Source: an uncultured Clostridium sp. (GTDB taxonomy: Bacteria; Bacillota; Clostridia; TANB77; CAG-508). Taken from it: a DNA stretch of 32,604 nucleotides. The position numbers and the translations under genes are program-made. How positions within the stretch are numbered: position 1 is the first letter of the stretch; each line of letters begins with the position of its first letter. The notes below the pieces were generated by a model. The model searched no databases, was not told the origin of the DNA, and saw nothing but the letters and a program-made list of their open reading frames with translations. The stretch spans positions 1 to 32,604 of the forward strand of contig CANPNZ010000019.1 of NCBI GenBank assembly GCA_947575605.1, read 5' to 3'. Below are positions 1-8,369 of the stretch, piece after piece.

Positions 1-19
1 AATATTGTTTTTAAGCAAC

Positions 20-55
20 AAAAAAATCAACCAGATTTTATTTTCTGATTGATTT
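20..55 (-). terminator. Rho-independent terminator of the tRNA-Gly/tRNA-Cys unit
   Basis: Read on the minus strand, a 12-bp stem (arms 44-55 and 24-35, one G-T wobble) with an 8-nt loop runs into a T tract. It lies about 40 nt past the CCA end of tRNA-Cys, in the right place and orientation to end that transcript. Confidence 0.75.
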
Positions 56-97
56 CTGTATCAATTCTGTTCAATTTAGTTCGAACAGATACGTCAT

Positions 98-172
98 TGG
101 AGGCGTTGGGCGGATTCGAACCGCCGAATCAGAGTTTTGCAGACTCGTGCCTTACCACTTGGCTACAACGCC
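98..172 (-). tRNA. tRNA-Cys (anticodon GCA)
   Basis: The minus strand folds into a 75-nt cloverleaf. The acceptor is GGCGTTG paired with CAACGCC, the discriminator is T, and CCA is encoded. The anticodon loop CTGCAAA gives GCA (Cys), and the T arm carries GGTTCGAATCC. It is the second gene of a two-tRNA unit, after tRNA-Gly. Confidence 0.95.
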
Positions 173-203
173 GTATATTAAAATTATGGAACTTCAATAA
201 CTT

Positions 204-279
204 TGGAGCGGGAAACGGGGCTCAAACCCGCGACCTCTGCCTTGGCAAGGCAGCGCTCTATCAACTGAGCTATTCCCGC
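204..279 (-). tRNA. tRNA-Gly (anticodon GCC)
   Basis: The minus strand gives a 76-nt cloverleaf with acceptor GCGGGAA/TTCCCGC, discriminator T and an encoded CCA. The anticodon stem CTGCC/GGCAG encloses loop TTGCCAA, so the anticodon is GCC (Gly). It is the first gene of the unit, starting about 55 nt after a strong promoter. Confidence 0.95.
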
Positions 280-334
280 GTTTCCTATTTAATTCTATTC
301 GCCTCAATGCCAATTTATTCCTAAGGCATTACTA

Positions 335-363
335 ATAATAACAAATTTATAATGGATTGTCAA
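335..363 (-). promoter_or_regulatory. sigma-A type promoter for tRNA-Gly/tRNA-Cys
   Basis: On the minus strand a perfect -35 TTGACA (358-363), a 17-nt spacer and -10 TATTAT (335-340) lie upstream of tRNA-Gly with no competing gene between. Confidence 0.8.
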
Positions 364-397
364 GGAAAATGAGCTTTAAGTTTCGGTTTTTTTCGTA

Positions 398-470
398 AGA
401 TTAGCTCCCACGTCTGGGCGTAAAATATAAAAAATAACCATATTTTACGCCCAGACGTGGGAGCTAATCT
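398..470. repeat. 31-bp perfect inverted repeat between topA and the tRNA promoter
   Basis: Arms 398-428 and 440-470 are exact reverse complements (core CTCCCACGTCTGGGCG) around an 11-nt A-rich loop. The hairpin starts 9 bases past the topA stop. Neither side has a clean T tract, so it is an unusually long and GC-rich terminator or a small palindromic repeat unit. The flank at 375-393 (TTTAAGTTTCGG and a T run) resembles the tip of the 192-bp palindromic elements elsewhere in this window. Confidence 0.7.
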
Positions 471-478
471 CACTTATT

Positions 479-2567
479 CTATTTTTTCTTTTTCGTTGTC
501 TTCTTGGTAGTCTTTTTCGTTGTTTTTGTTTTAGTTGACTTTTTAGCTGTTTCCTTTTTAACCTCTTCTGCTTCTTCTGGATTCCACTTTTCACCTTCTT
601 TTGGTTTATTCCAAGAGATGTAATCACAAGAAGCTGGATTATTTTCACATATATAGTAATTTCTTTTTCGTTTCGTCTTTCTCACTTGTACAGTTGCTCC
701 ACATTTTGGACATGGTACATCTATTGTTTCTATAATTGGTTTTGCATTTTTACATTCTGGATATCCAGGACATGCTAAAAATTTCCCATATCTACCATAT
801 TTATATACCATCATTCTTCCACACTTTTCACATTGTACGTCTGATACTTCATCTACTAATTCGACATGTTCTAATTCTTTTTCTACCTTTTGTATTTCCT
901 TTTCAAAAGGTCCATAGAATTCTCGAATCATTTTTTTCCATTCTTCTTTTCCGGTTTGCAATCTCATCAAATTCATTTTCTATTTTAGCTGTAAATTCTA
1001 CATTGATTACATCGGTAAAGTTTTCTGTTAGCAATTTATTAACAATTCTACCTAATTCCGTAGGTGACAATTGTTTTTGAATCTTTTCAATATATCTTCT
1101 ATCTAAAATAGTGGTAATGGTCGGAGAATAGGTACTTGGCCTTCCAATTTCTTTTTCTTCTAATGCTTTTACAAGACTTGCTTCTGTATATCTTGGTGGT
1201 GGCTCTGTAAAGCTTTGTTTTGGATTTAACTTTTTCAATTTCAATTCTTGTTTTTCCTTTAGGTCTGGTAACATCCCCTCTTCTTCTTGTTCTTTTTGAT
1301 CCGTTCCTTCTACATATAAAGTCATAAATCCTTTAAATTTAATCATTTGTCCATTTGCTTTAAATGTATATTTATTAGCATCAATCGTAACTGCCATCGT
1401 GTCATAAATAGCAGTTGCCATCTGACTTGCCATGAAACGATTATAAATTAATTTATATAATTTATATTGATCTTTGGTTAGATAATCTTTGATGTCTTCC
1501 GGATCCAAGTCTGCATAAGTAGGTCTAATACCTTCGTGAGCATCTTGTGCTTCTTTATTGGTCTTATAGTATCTATTTTCGTAATATTTTTCACCATAAG
1601 TTGCTACAATATGTTCTTTAGCAGCTGCTCTTGCCTCCTCCGAAATTCTAGTGGAGTCTGTTCTCATATAAGTGATTAAACCGATGGTACCTTTTTCAGG
1701 TATTTTTACTCCTTCATATAGTCCTTGTGCAATAGACATGGTTTTCTTTAAGGTAAATCCTAATTTTCTGGAAGCTTCTTGTTGCATGGTACTAGTCGTA
1801 AATGGTGGTGCTGGATTTCTTTTCTTTTCTCCTCTTTTTACTTCTGTTACTTGATATTTTGCCTTATCTATTGCTTTTAAAATCTGATTCATTTCTTCTT
1901 CAGAATGGACTTCTTGCTTTTTTCCTTCTTTGCCATAAAATTTTGCTTCCAATTCTTTTTTGCTTTCTACATCTTGTAAATTAGCATATAAATTCCAATA
2001 TTCTTCTGGTATAAATTTTTCAATTTCTTCTTCTCGATCTACTATTAATTTAACGGCTACTGATTGCACTCTTCCTGCCGATAATCCTCTTTTTACTTTT
2101 TTCCACAATACAGGACTCATTTTATATCCTACAATTCTGTCCAAAACTCGTCTTGCTTGTTGGGCATCTACTAAGCTTAAGTCGATTTCTCTTGGCTCTT
2201 TGATTGCTTTTTGTACCGCTCCTTTTGTGATTTCATTAAAGGTTACTCTGGTTATTTTACTTTTTTCTTCGTTTAATATCGTGGCTAAATGCCAGGCAAT
2301 TGCTTCTCCTTCGCGGTCAGGGTCAGTTGCAATATATATTTTCTTCGCCTGTTTGGCTTCCTTTTTTAATGATTTGATTAAATCTCCTTTTCCCCTTATG
2401 TTTATATATTCTGGTTCAAAATCATGTTCTATATCAATTCCCATTTTGGATTTTGGTAAATCTCTAATATGACCCATAGAAGCTACTACTTTTGTGCTTC
2501 CTCCTAAGAATTTTTTTATGGTATTTGCTTTTGCTGGTGATTCCACTATTACTAATTTATCAGCCAT
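479..2567 (-). CDS. topA: DNA topoisomerase I (type IA), with one-base frameshift near 955-957
   Basis: Relaxes negative supercoils by breaking and passing one DNA strand. The N-terminal Toprim domain has Glu9 and TDPDREGE (residues 81-88). The active-site Tyr is Y300 in GLITYMRTDSTR. The C-terminal part has zinc-ribbon cysteines (CEKCG, CPGYPEC, CPKCG) and ends in a Lys/Thr-rich tail that may bind nucleic acid. The frame changes at 955-957: the minus strand reads GCAAACCGGAAAAG where GCAACCGGAAAAG would continue EIATGKEEW, so there is one extra A. Without it the protein is about 695 aa, normal for the family. Because TopA is usually essential, a sequence or assembly error is more likely than a real null. 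GGAGG lies 6-7 nt before ATG 2567. Confidence 0.93.
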
Positions 2568-2778
2568 ATATTCCTCCTTACCTTTTACTTACTTATGTAT
2601 TCTAGCTTAATTCTTTATAATTTGCAAGCTTTTGTTTAAAATTTGTTCTCGTTTTCAACCGCTTTCCATCGCAAATTTCTTTATCCTTTTATTTCTTTTT
2701 ACAAAATAGAACAAAAGGAGCATGATAAAAATTTTCTGACCTCTTAGACAACTTATATGCCCCGTTTTGTTCGCTCGC

Positions 2779-2853
2779 CAAATTTGCCTTAGCAAATTTG
2801 TTTGAAATTTATTTATGTTATAGGAAAATCTTCGATTCTTCCTATAACATAAA
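2779..2853. other. Intergenic hairpins between the DUF975 gene and topA
   Basis: The 296-base gap 2568-2863 has no gene. It holds a 9-bp hairpin (CAAATTTGC at 2779-2787 with GCAAATTTG at 2792-2800) and a longer one with arms 2812-2826 and 2839-2853, whose loop forms a further AATC/GATT stem. A short repeat overlapping the DUF975 stop (AACAACAC...GTGTTGTTTT on the minus strand) may be the terminator. No strong promoter was seen for topA. Confidence 0.5.
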
Positions 2854-2863
2854 ACAACACCTT

Positions 2864-3742
2864 TTAAGTGTTGTTTCCTTCCTTTTGCTTTTTTAATACA
2901 ACATACAATTCCGCTATGGTTGCTGCATTATATGGATTTACATATAATATGCTCAATAGACCAAATGTTAAAACAGACAAAAAGTTCCATCCAAAAAAAG
3001 ACATATCTAAAATAAAAGTTTTCCATTTGTTTCCCTTCATCATCTGTTTAGATAATTGAAAAGCTTCTTTTCTCTTTATCTTAGGATTTTCAGCTAACAG
3101 ATAAGGTATCATTCTATATTCATAGGTCTTTATAATGCCCCCTACTATTGTTAAATACCAAAGTGCATTATAAATATTTCGTAAAAACATGATAAGTGCT
3201 ACATTAAACCAATGCTCTTTTTGAAAGATTTGCTTCATGACTCCTATTTTGGTATTGGTTCCTTCTCTTGCTTCTAAAAAATATTTTTTTCCACTTACAA
3301 TTAAAGGATCTGCTATAAATATCGTAAAAGCAAATGCTAAAACTGCCGTTATAGAAAGCATAACTCCCAATCTTACTTCATGGATATTAAAGGAAGTAAT
3401 GGCATCCCATATTTTAAATATATATTTTTGTGATTTCATCGCACTGTTTAAATTAGCTTCTGTTGCTTCCCATATTTTTATTTGTGTTTCGTTTAATGTT
3501 TCCTTTATATTTCTCTCTGTAAAAAAATTGTCTATTTCATCTTCTTCTAATTTCCCCTTGTCTGTCTCACGTCTGACAATGTAATTGGGATCCATCGAAT
3601 CTCCTGATTGCCATACTCCTACAATAGATGTTCCAAATTCTCCTGTGAATAAAGCAATTAAAAAACATACCACAACAGCTGTCCAATAATTTTTATGGAC
3701 AACTTTTTTGGCTCTATCTTTTAATTCTTTTCTTTTCCACAT
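2864..3742 (-). CDS. DUF975-family integral membrane protein
   Basis: 292 aa from ATG 3742. This start is chosen over an upstream in-frame ATG because AGGAG lies 7 nt before it and the protein then opens MWKRKELKDRAKKVV, the usual start of Bacillota DUF975 proteins. A membrane segment follows at about residues 18-35 (NYWTAVVVCFLIALF). After a hydrophilic charged stretch come further segments around the VMLSITAVLAFAFTIFIADPLIV and LSVLTFGLLSILYV regions. The function of DUF975 proteins is not established. It lies downstream of the Y-family polymerase gene on the same strand, with a 97-base gap. Confidence 0.75.
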   Translation of the reverse strand: MWKRKELKDRAKKVVHKNYWTAVVVCFLIALFTGEFGTSIVGVWQSGDSMDPNYIVRRETDKGKLEEDEIDNFFTERNIKETLNETQIKIWEATEANLNSAMKSQKYIFKIWDAITSFNIHEVRLGVMLSITAVLAFAFTIFIADPLIVSGKKYFLEAREGTNTKIGVMKQIFQKEHWFNVALIMFLRNIYNALWYLTIVGGIIKTYEYRMIPYLLAENPKIKRKEAFQLSKQMMKGNKWKTFILDMSFFGWNFLSVLTFGLLSILYVNPYNAATIAELYVVLKKQKEGNNT

Positions 3743-3839
3743 TCTTTTTCTCCTAACTATTATTTTTATTATTATAAAACAAATGGATTGTATTAGCAAG
3801 TAAAATAAAGATAATTTTAAAAAATAATATACTAAACTT

Positions 3840-5051
3840 TTATATATCTTTCAATTTTAATATATCGTCTACCTTCATTTTTCCTGCTCGTGTAATTTTT
3901 TGATAACCATACTTTTCTTTTAATGCATCAATTGTCTTATCTAGCTTTTGCTGTCTTTCATTTTCCTCATTTTTAAAGAATGACAACTGTTGTTCTTCTT
4001 TTTTGACTAAATTGTCCACTCTTATTCCTATTAATCGAATTGCCATTCCTTTTTGATACATCTGTTCTAACAATTCTTTTGCTTTTTGATAAATTTCTTT
4101 TGTTGTTGAGGTTGCTGCTAATAATTTCCCTTGATGAGATGTATCTTGAAAATCGTTTGTTCTTAATTGTACATTTACAGTATTGGCTAATAAATCATAT
4201 CTTCTTAGTCGATATGTCACCTGTTCTGTTAACGCAAGTAAAATTTCTTCTAATTTTTTAATATCTGAAATATTTTGTGGTAAGGTAATAGAATTTCCAA
4301 TACCCTTTGGATCTTCTTTTTTATATTTCACTTCTGAACTATCTATACCGTTGGCATATTCCCACATCATAATACCATGTTTCCCAAATTTTTTTTCTAA
4401 TATTTCTTTTTCTGTTTTGGCTAAATCTCCAATGGTTTTTATTTGCATATTGTATAATTTGGGTACTGTTTTTTTCCCTAGCATGAATAACTCTGAAACT
4501 GGCAATGGCCACATTTTCTCAGCTATTTCTTCTTGGTATAATGTGTGTATCTTATCTGGTTTGGTAAAGTCTGATGCCATTTTGGCTAATAACTTATTGT
4601 TAGCAACTCCTATATTTACGGTAAAACCCAATTCCTGTTTTACTCTCTTACTAATCTCTTTTGCTTTCCCCAATAAAGTATCTTTCATTAAATAATTTGT
4701 CATGTCTAAAAAACATTCATCAATACTAAATCTTTCTATTTTGTCAGTATATTGTAGTAATAAATGATATAGCCCTTCTGAATATTTTTTATAAATTTTA
4801 AAATTAGATTCAAATATTTGTAAATTTGGACATTTTATCTTGGCTTGATAAATGGTTTCTGCTGTTTTAATTCCACACTCTTTTGCCTTCATACTCTTGG
4901 CTAATACAATTCCTGATCTTTTGGATTCGTCTCCTCCTATGATGGATGGTATCTCTCGAATATCAATTTGACTTCCTTGTTTTAATTTTTCTACTGCTGT
5001 CCAACTTAAAAAAGCATTGTTGACGTCTATGTGTAATATTTGTTTTTTCAT
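3840..5051 (-). CDS. dinB: Y-family DNA polymerase (DinB/Pol IV-like)
   Basis: Translesion DNA polymerase of 403 aa. The catalytic palm shows both metal-binding motifs: HIDVNNAFLSW at the N terminus (Asp9) and SIDECFLD (Asp-Glu pair near residue 108). The finger motif GIKTAETIYQAKIKCP and the little-finger region (TYRLRRYDLLANTVNVQLR, AIRLIGIRVDNL) follow. The C terminus has QLSFF, resembling a beta-clamp-binding motif. Sequence alone does not separate Pol IV from the UmuC-like branch common in Clostridia. The promoter lies only about 16 bases upstream of ATG, so the leader is very short. I saw no convincing LexA box. Confidence 0.9.
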   Translation of the reverse strand: MKKQILHIDVNNAFLSWTAVEKLKQGSQIDIREIPSIIGGDESKRSGIVLAKSMKAKECGIKTAETIYQAKIKCPNLQIFESNFKIYKKYSEGLYHLLLQYTDKIERFSIDECFLDMTNYLMKDTLLGKAKEISKRVKQELGFTVNIGVANNKLLAKMASDFTKPDKIHTLYQEEIAEKMWPLPVSELFMLGKKTVPKLYNMQIKTIGDLAKTEKEILEKKFGKHGIMMWEYANGIDSSEVKYKKEDPKGIGNSITLPQNISDIKKLEEILLALTEQVTYRLRRYDLLANTVNVQLRTNDFQDTSHQGKLLAATSTTKEIYQKAKELLEQMYQKGMAIRLIGIRVDNLVKKEEQQLSFFKNEENERQQKLDKTIDALKEKYGYQKITRAGKMKVDDILKLKDI

Positions 5052-5066
5052 AGTATCACCAATGTT

Positions 5067-5095
5067 ATTATAGAATGTTTGTTTGTTTTTGTCAA
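5067..5095 (-). promoter_or_regulatory. Consensus promoter of the Y-family polymerase gene
   Basis: On the minus strand, TTGACA (5090-5095), a 17-nt spacer and TATAAT (5067-5072) match the vegetative consensus exactly. The predicted start of transcription is about 10 nt before the ATG, so the leader holds little besides GGTGAT as a ribosome site. Confidence 0.85.
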
Positions 5096-5115
5096 CTGAA
5101 ACTTTTCTATACTAT

Positions 5116-5138
5116 AAAAGGAAGGCTACAAGCCCTCC
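5116..5138 (-). terminator. Terminator after the SDR gene
   Basis: The minus strand reads GGAGGGCT, loop TGT, AGCCTTCC, then TTTTAT: an 8-bp stem with one wobble and a short T run, 60 nt past the SDR stop and upstream of the dinB promoter. Confidence 0.6.
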
Positions 5139-5197
5139 TCTACTCGGTGATATGAGACCAAATAAATTTTGCAATATTCTTACTTTTTTATCGACTT

Positions 5198-5959
5198 TTA
5201 CTTTTCTATTTTCCTTTTTTGCACTCTATATGTAATTTTACTAATCCAAGAAGTAGGAACTAATTTAGCTCCTAATCTTGCTAATTTTACATCTAAACCT
5301 GGAACAATATAAAACTTTCCCTGTTCCAATTTTTTAATCGCATATTGAGAAACTTTCATACTATTAGCTTCTCTCATATGAAATTTAACATTTGCCACTT
5401 GATTAAAATTGGTTTCTACTGGTCCTGGACATAGTATGCTAATTTGTACTTTTGACTTTTCTTTTTTTAATTCTTCTCTTATACTTTCTGAAATTCTCAC
5501 AATATAGGCTTTTGTTGCATAATATGTAGACATCAATGGTCCTGGCATAAAACCAGCTATTGAAGCTACATTTAGTATTTTCCCTGTTCCCCTTTGTTTC
5601 ATGTCTATTAAATATAATTTCATTAATGTATGATACGCTACTATATTCGTATTTATCATACTAATTTCCTTTTCTAATGCTGTTTTGGTAAAATTCCCAC
5701 AATCTCCAAAACCTGCATTATTAATTAAAATATCAATATCTTTTACTTTTTTATGGATTTCTTTACCATTCTCTATATTTGATAAGTCTGTTGCTATTAC
5801 TTCTACTTCTATTTGATTTTTCTCTTCTAATTCTTTTGCTAATCTTTTTAATTCTTCTTCGTTTCTGGCTACTAATACCAAATGATATCCTTTATTAGCC
5901 AGTACTCTTGCCATATCTCTCCCAATTCCTGATGATGCTCCTGTAATCAATGCTTTCAT
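5198..5959 (-). CDS. Short-chain dehydrogenase/reductase (classical SDR)
   Basis: 253 aa NAD(P)-dependent oxidoreductase. The Rossmann fold opens with the cofactor motif TGASSGIG (residues 7-14), then LINNAG, the catalytic Ser in NVASIAG, and YYATKAY, which contains YxxxK. CPGPVET follows, as in the DltE/YqjQ-like group of SDRs often annotated as fatty-acyl or ketone reductases. The substrate cannot be read from the sequence. ATG 5959 has AGGTGAT 4 nt upstream. It starts 12 bases after oapA ends, so the two are probably co-transcribed, with a terminator after this gene. Confidence 0.88.
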   Translation of the reverse strand: MKALITGASSGIGRDMARVLANKGYHLVLVARNEEELKRLAKELEEKNQIEVEVIATDLSNIENGKEIHKKVKDIDILINNAGFGDCGNFTKTALEKEISMINTNIVAYHTLMKLYLIDMKQRGTGKILNVASIAGFMPGPLMSTYYATKAYIVRISESIREELKKEKSKVQISILCPGPVETNFNQVANVKFHMREANSMKVSQYAIKKLEQGKFYIVPGLDVKLARLGAKLVPTSWISKITYRVQKRKIEK

Positions 5960-5971
5960 AAAATCACCTAC

Positions 5972-6544
5972 TTAATTCTTCTTAAATTTATTTAAAATAA
6001 TTCCAACAGCATGTACAATTTGTGTAGACTTACTATTGGCAATTCCTTTTCCTAATGCTTTTCCTCCTACTGTTAAAGCTGCCACTAAGGCACTTAGCAA
6101 AAACTGCAAGTCAAAATTTAATCCAAATTGTTCTGTAATTTTCATGGCAATTAATGCACTAATTGCCCCACTTAATACACCACAAATGTCTCCTATAACA
6201 TCAGCACAAATATTGGCTACTTTAGGTGCATTTCTAATTAACTTAATAGAATCTTTCGAACCTTTTACTTTCTTTGTCGCTTTGGCATGGAATTCATGCT
6301 CATTAGCAACTGTTACTGCTACCCCTATTATATCAAAAAATATACCTACACCAATTACTAATATTAAAATTAATATGGCTGATACTAAGTTTAGATGTGA
6401 TACGCCATTGGCTGATATATAAGAAAATATCATGGATAATATAAAAGTCATGATGAATACTTGAATAAACCACTTGATATTTGAGTTTTCTTTCTTATTT
6501 TTTCGCTTTTCTTTACTTTCTTGTGTATTTGTATTATTGCTCAT
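5972..6544 (-). CDS. oapA: OLE-associated membrane protein OapA
   Basis: 190 aa integral membrane protein with a charged, Lys/Glu/Asn-rich N terminus (1-22). Membrane segments lie at about 25-45, 51-77, 110-132 and 143-162. OapA is the membrane partner of the large OLE RNA in Gram-positive anaerobes and extremophiles, a complex tied to alcohol, cold and Mg2+ stress. Three observations support the call: the size is right for OapA; DVIGD (115-119) is a DxxxD motif like the one shown to matter in OapA; and a ~650-nt structured RNA lies just upstream on the same strand. The segment FFDIIGVAVTVANEHEFH gives a distant resemblance to DUF21/CorB-type proteins, which is the alternative annotation. AGGAG precedes ATG 6544. 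Confidence 0.8.
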   Translation of the reverse strand: MSNNTNTQESKEKRKNKKENSNIKWFIQVFIMTFILSMIFSYISANGVSHLNLVSAILILILVIGVGIFFDIIGVAVTVANEHEFHAKATKKVKGSKDSIKLIRNAPKVANICADVIGDICGVLSGAISALIAMKITEQFGLNFDLQFLLSALVAALTVGGKALGKGIANSKSTQIVHAVGIILNKFKKN

Positions 6545-6594
6545 TTTGTTTCTTTTCTCCTTTTTCTATTTTATATTCTCAATGTTTCCTATAC

Positions 6595-6786
6595 TTTAAG
6601 TTTTGACTTTTTGTAAGTACAGGTTGTAATATATAATTTTTGCAACACTGCGTAAGCGACCAAACGAGCGAAACGAGTGCGATTGGAGCAACCAACAGAT
6701 AAAATCTTTATTTTGTAGGTTGCGACACACAAAGTGTAAAAAAATTATATATTACAACCTGTACTTACAAAAAGTCAAAACTTAAA
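6595..6786. repeat. 192-bp palindromic element, copy 1
   Basis: Perfect 47-bp terminal arms (6595-6641 and 6740-6786, starting TTTAAGTTTTGACTTTTTG) enclose a ~98-bp core with GCGTAAGCGACCAAACGAG and GCGATTGGAGCAACC. The core can form a further GCAACC/GGTTGC stem. It lies between OLE RNA and oapA. It encodes no protein and has no transposase, so it resembles a MITE or a large REP-type element. Copies 2-4 are at 21487, 24869 and 32502. Confidence 0.9.
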
Positions 6787-6797
6787 TTTCTATACAA

Positions 6798-7451
6798 TAA
6801 CAAAGTGATAGGTTTTCCCATCACTTTGTATCTTATTTCGATTTTTAGATGGTAAAAGCCTAAGTAAATTTTACAGTTTAGGTCTGGTTGAATTTCTCTA
6901 TTTCCCGCTTAGCATTACTGCTATAGCCGTTTCCGTTTAAGGGAAATATCTATTAGACACAATAGACACCAGATCGCCACTTAAATCTGTACCTTAATCC
7001 CTAGACCTCCTAGCTATTTTTCATAGCAAACATTCTAGAAGTTTTCCTTAACATACTATTTCACTTTACTAGTCTTTTTTGCAAAAGCAATTTCATAATC
7101 TAAAAATAAAATTGATTTGGCCAAAATAAATTTTATTTTTGTTTCAGATAATCCCAATACTTTCACTCAAGACAGGCTACACTATGTATTTTGTGTCTTG
7201 GCACGCAACATAGGTTTCACTTAAATTTTGTACTAAAGGCTAGTTAATTTAACATTTAGAACTACATTTAAGCCTCCGCGAAACTAGGGAATCCTATGTA
7301 TGCCATTACATATTACCCTAATTTCTTTACTCCCTGAATACACACAAAACTGGCATTTCGCGCATAAACAAGAAACTTCAACGATGTGCCCTTTAGTGGA
7401 TTTTTAGCCCCACCCTCGTAAAGTTTGTATGACTAGAATAATGCACCATCA
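6798..7451 (-). ncRNA. ole: OLE RNA (ornate large extremophilic RNA)
   Basis: About 650 nt on the minus strand have no credible reading frame but a strong promoter at the 5' side (7458-7486) and a hairpin at the 3' side (ACAAAGTGAT at 6820-6829 paired with 6800-6809). OLE RNAs are about 600-650 nt, occur in Gram-positive anaerobes and extremophiles, and sit directly upstream of oapA, which is what is seen here. The identification rests on length, position, orientation and the OapA partner with its DxxxD motif. I did not match the OLE consensus base by base, so a covariance-model search is the direct test. RNase P RNA, tmRNA and 6S RNA do not fit. Ends are estimated to within about 10 nt. Confidence 0.75.
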
Positions 7452-7457
7452 ATATAT

Positions 7458-7486
7458 ATTATACTTTCTTTGGTTAAATATTCCAA
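7458..7486 (-). promoter_or_regulatory. Promoter of the OLE RNA
   Basis: On the minus strand: -35 TTGGAA (7481-7486), 17-nt spacer, -10 TATAAT (7458-7463). The transcript would start near 7451. The tmk stop is at 7602, so this promoter can run independently of tmk. Confidence 0.7.
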
Positions 7487-7601
7487 ATTTACTTTAAGTT
7501 AATTTTTGTCTTATTTTTACTTTACTGGATAGATTTGTTTCTTTTGTTTATTCTTATTCTTAATTTTTCTCTTTTTATCTCACTTTTTCTTTTATTTTTA
7601 T

Positions 7602-8273
7602 CTATATGTGTTTTTTCACTTCTTGATAGACTTCTTCATGAATATCTTCAATTGACCTAATTTTATCATCTTCTATACAATTTACTTCATACCAATGGTA
7701 TTCTTTTGCTACTTCACAAGCCGCATGATAAGCATCTATTAAATGATTTTTATCGCTTTCGTGTATATCCTTTTGTGTGTTATGTGTAAATTTATTTTCT
7801 CTATTTTTAATTAACTCTAATGACTTTTCAACTGGCATATTTAGGAAGAATACTTCCGTTGGGATTGGCAAACCATATAGATTAAATTCAAAATCCCATA
7901 ACCAATCTAAAAACTTTTTACGTTCTTCTTTATCTTCTATTTTTCCTGCTTGATGTACCATATTCGCTGTTGTGTATCGATCCGCTAATATAATGCCTCC
8001 CTTTTCATAGTATTCTTTATATCCTGTTTGGAAGGTAGCATATCGATCTGCTGCATAAAAAGTCGATGCAATATAAGGACTTATCTTTTTAGCATTTTTC
8101 CCAAATTCACCTGATAAGTACATTTTTACTAAAGAAGAACTTGAACTATTATAATTAGGAAAACTTACTACTTTATAGGTTATTCCCTCTTTTATTAGTC
8201 TTTCTTTTAATTTTTCAAATTGCGTTTGTTTTCCACTTCCATCTGTTCCATCTATTACAAATAATTTTCCCAT
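7602..8273 (-). CDS. tmk: Thymidylate kinase (dTMP kinase family)
   Basis: 223 aa; phosphorylates dTMP to dTDP. The P-loop GTDGSGKQT is at residues 9-17, the DRY motif (98-100, LADRYTTANMVHQ) is typical of TMPK substrate binding, and VFFLNMP matches the core strand before the lid. The lid region (residues about 145-165, KSLELIKNRENKFTHNTQKDIHE) has an insert relative to short TMPKs, as in the 'dTMP kinase-like' group of Clostridia. AAGGAA lies about 11 nt before ATG 8273. The gene is probably in one transcript with the 40-aa ORF upstream. Confidence 0.9.
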   Translation of the reverse strand: MGKLFVIDGTDGSGKQTQFEKLKERLIKEGITYKVVSFPNYNSSSSSLVKMYLSGEFGKNAKKISPYIASTFYAADRYATFQTGYKEYYEKGGIILADRYTTANMVHQAGKIEDKEERKKFLDWLWDFEFNLYGLPIPTEVFFLNMPVEKSLELIKNRENKFTHNTQKDIHESDKNHLIDAYHAACEVAKEYHWYEVNCIEDDKIRSIEDIHEEVYQEVKKHI

Positions 8274-8310
8274 TTTTTCTTACATTCCTTCCTATGGTTC
8301 TAATTTACCT

Positions 8311-8355
8311 GAAAAAGAATTAAATTTGACAGAGTCGAAATTGTAATTCTTTTTC
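8311..8355 (-). other. 12-bp perfect hairpin between the 40-aa ORF and tmk
   Basis: GAAAAAGAATTA (8311-8322) and TAATTCTTTTTC (8344-8355) are exact reverse complements around a 21-nt loop. It lies in the mRNA leader of tmk after the small ORF. It could be an attenuator or a processing site. The T run is inside the stem, so it is not a classic terminator. Confidence 0.5.
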
Positions 8356-8369
8356 AACCTTATTCTTTC

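Noticed and set aside
49..324. 91-codon plus-strand frame at the left end
   Set aside because: It is antisense to tRNA-Cys and tRNA-Gly.
5052..5120. LexA-type operator at the dinB promoter
   Set aside because: No GAACN4GTTC-like palindrome was found near the -35 or -10.
6798..7451. tmRNA, RNase P RNA or group II intron in place of OLE RNA
   Set aside because: No tRNA-like ends or tag frame, none of the RNase P core words I know, and no intron 5' GUGYG or domain V-like hairpin; the partner gene fits OLE.
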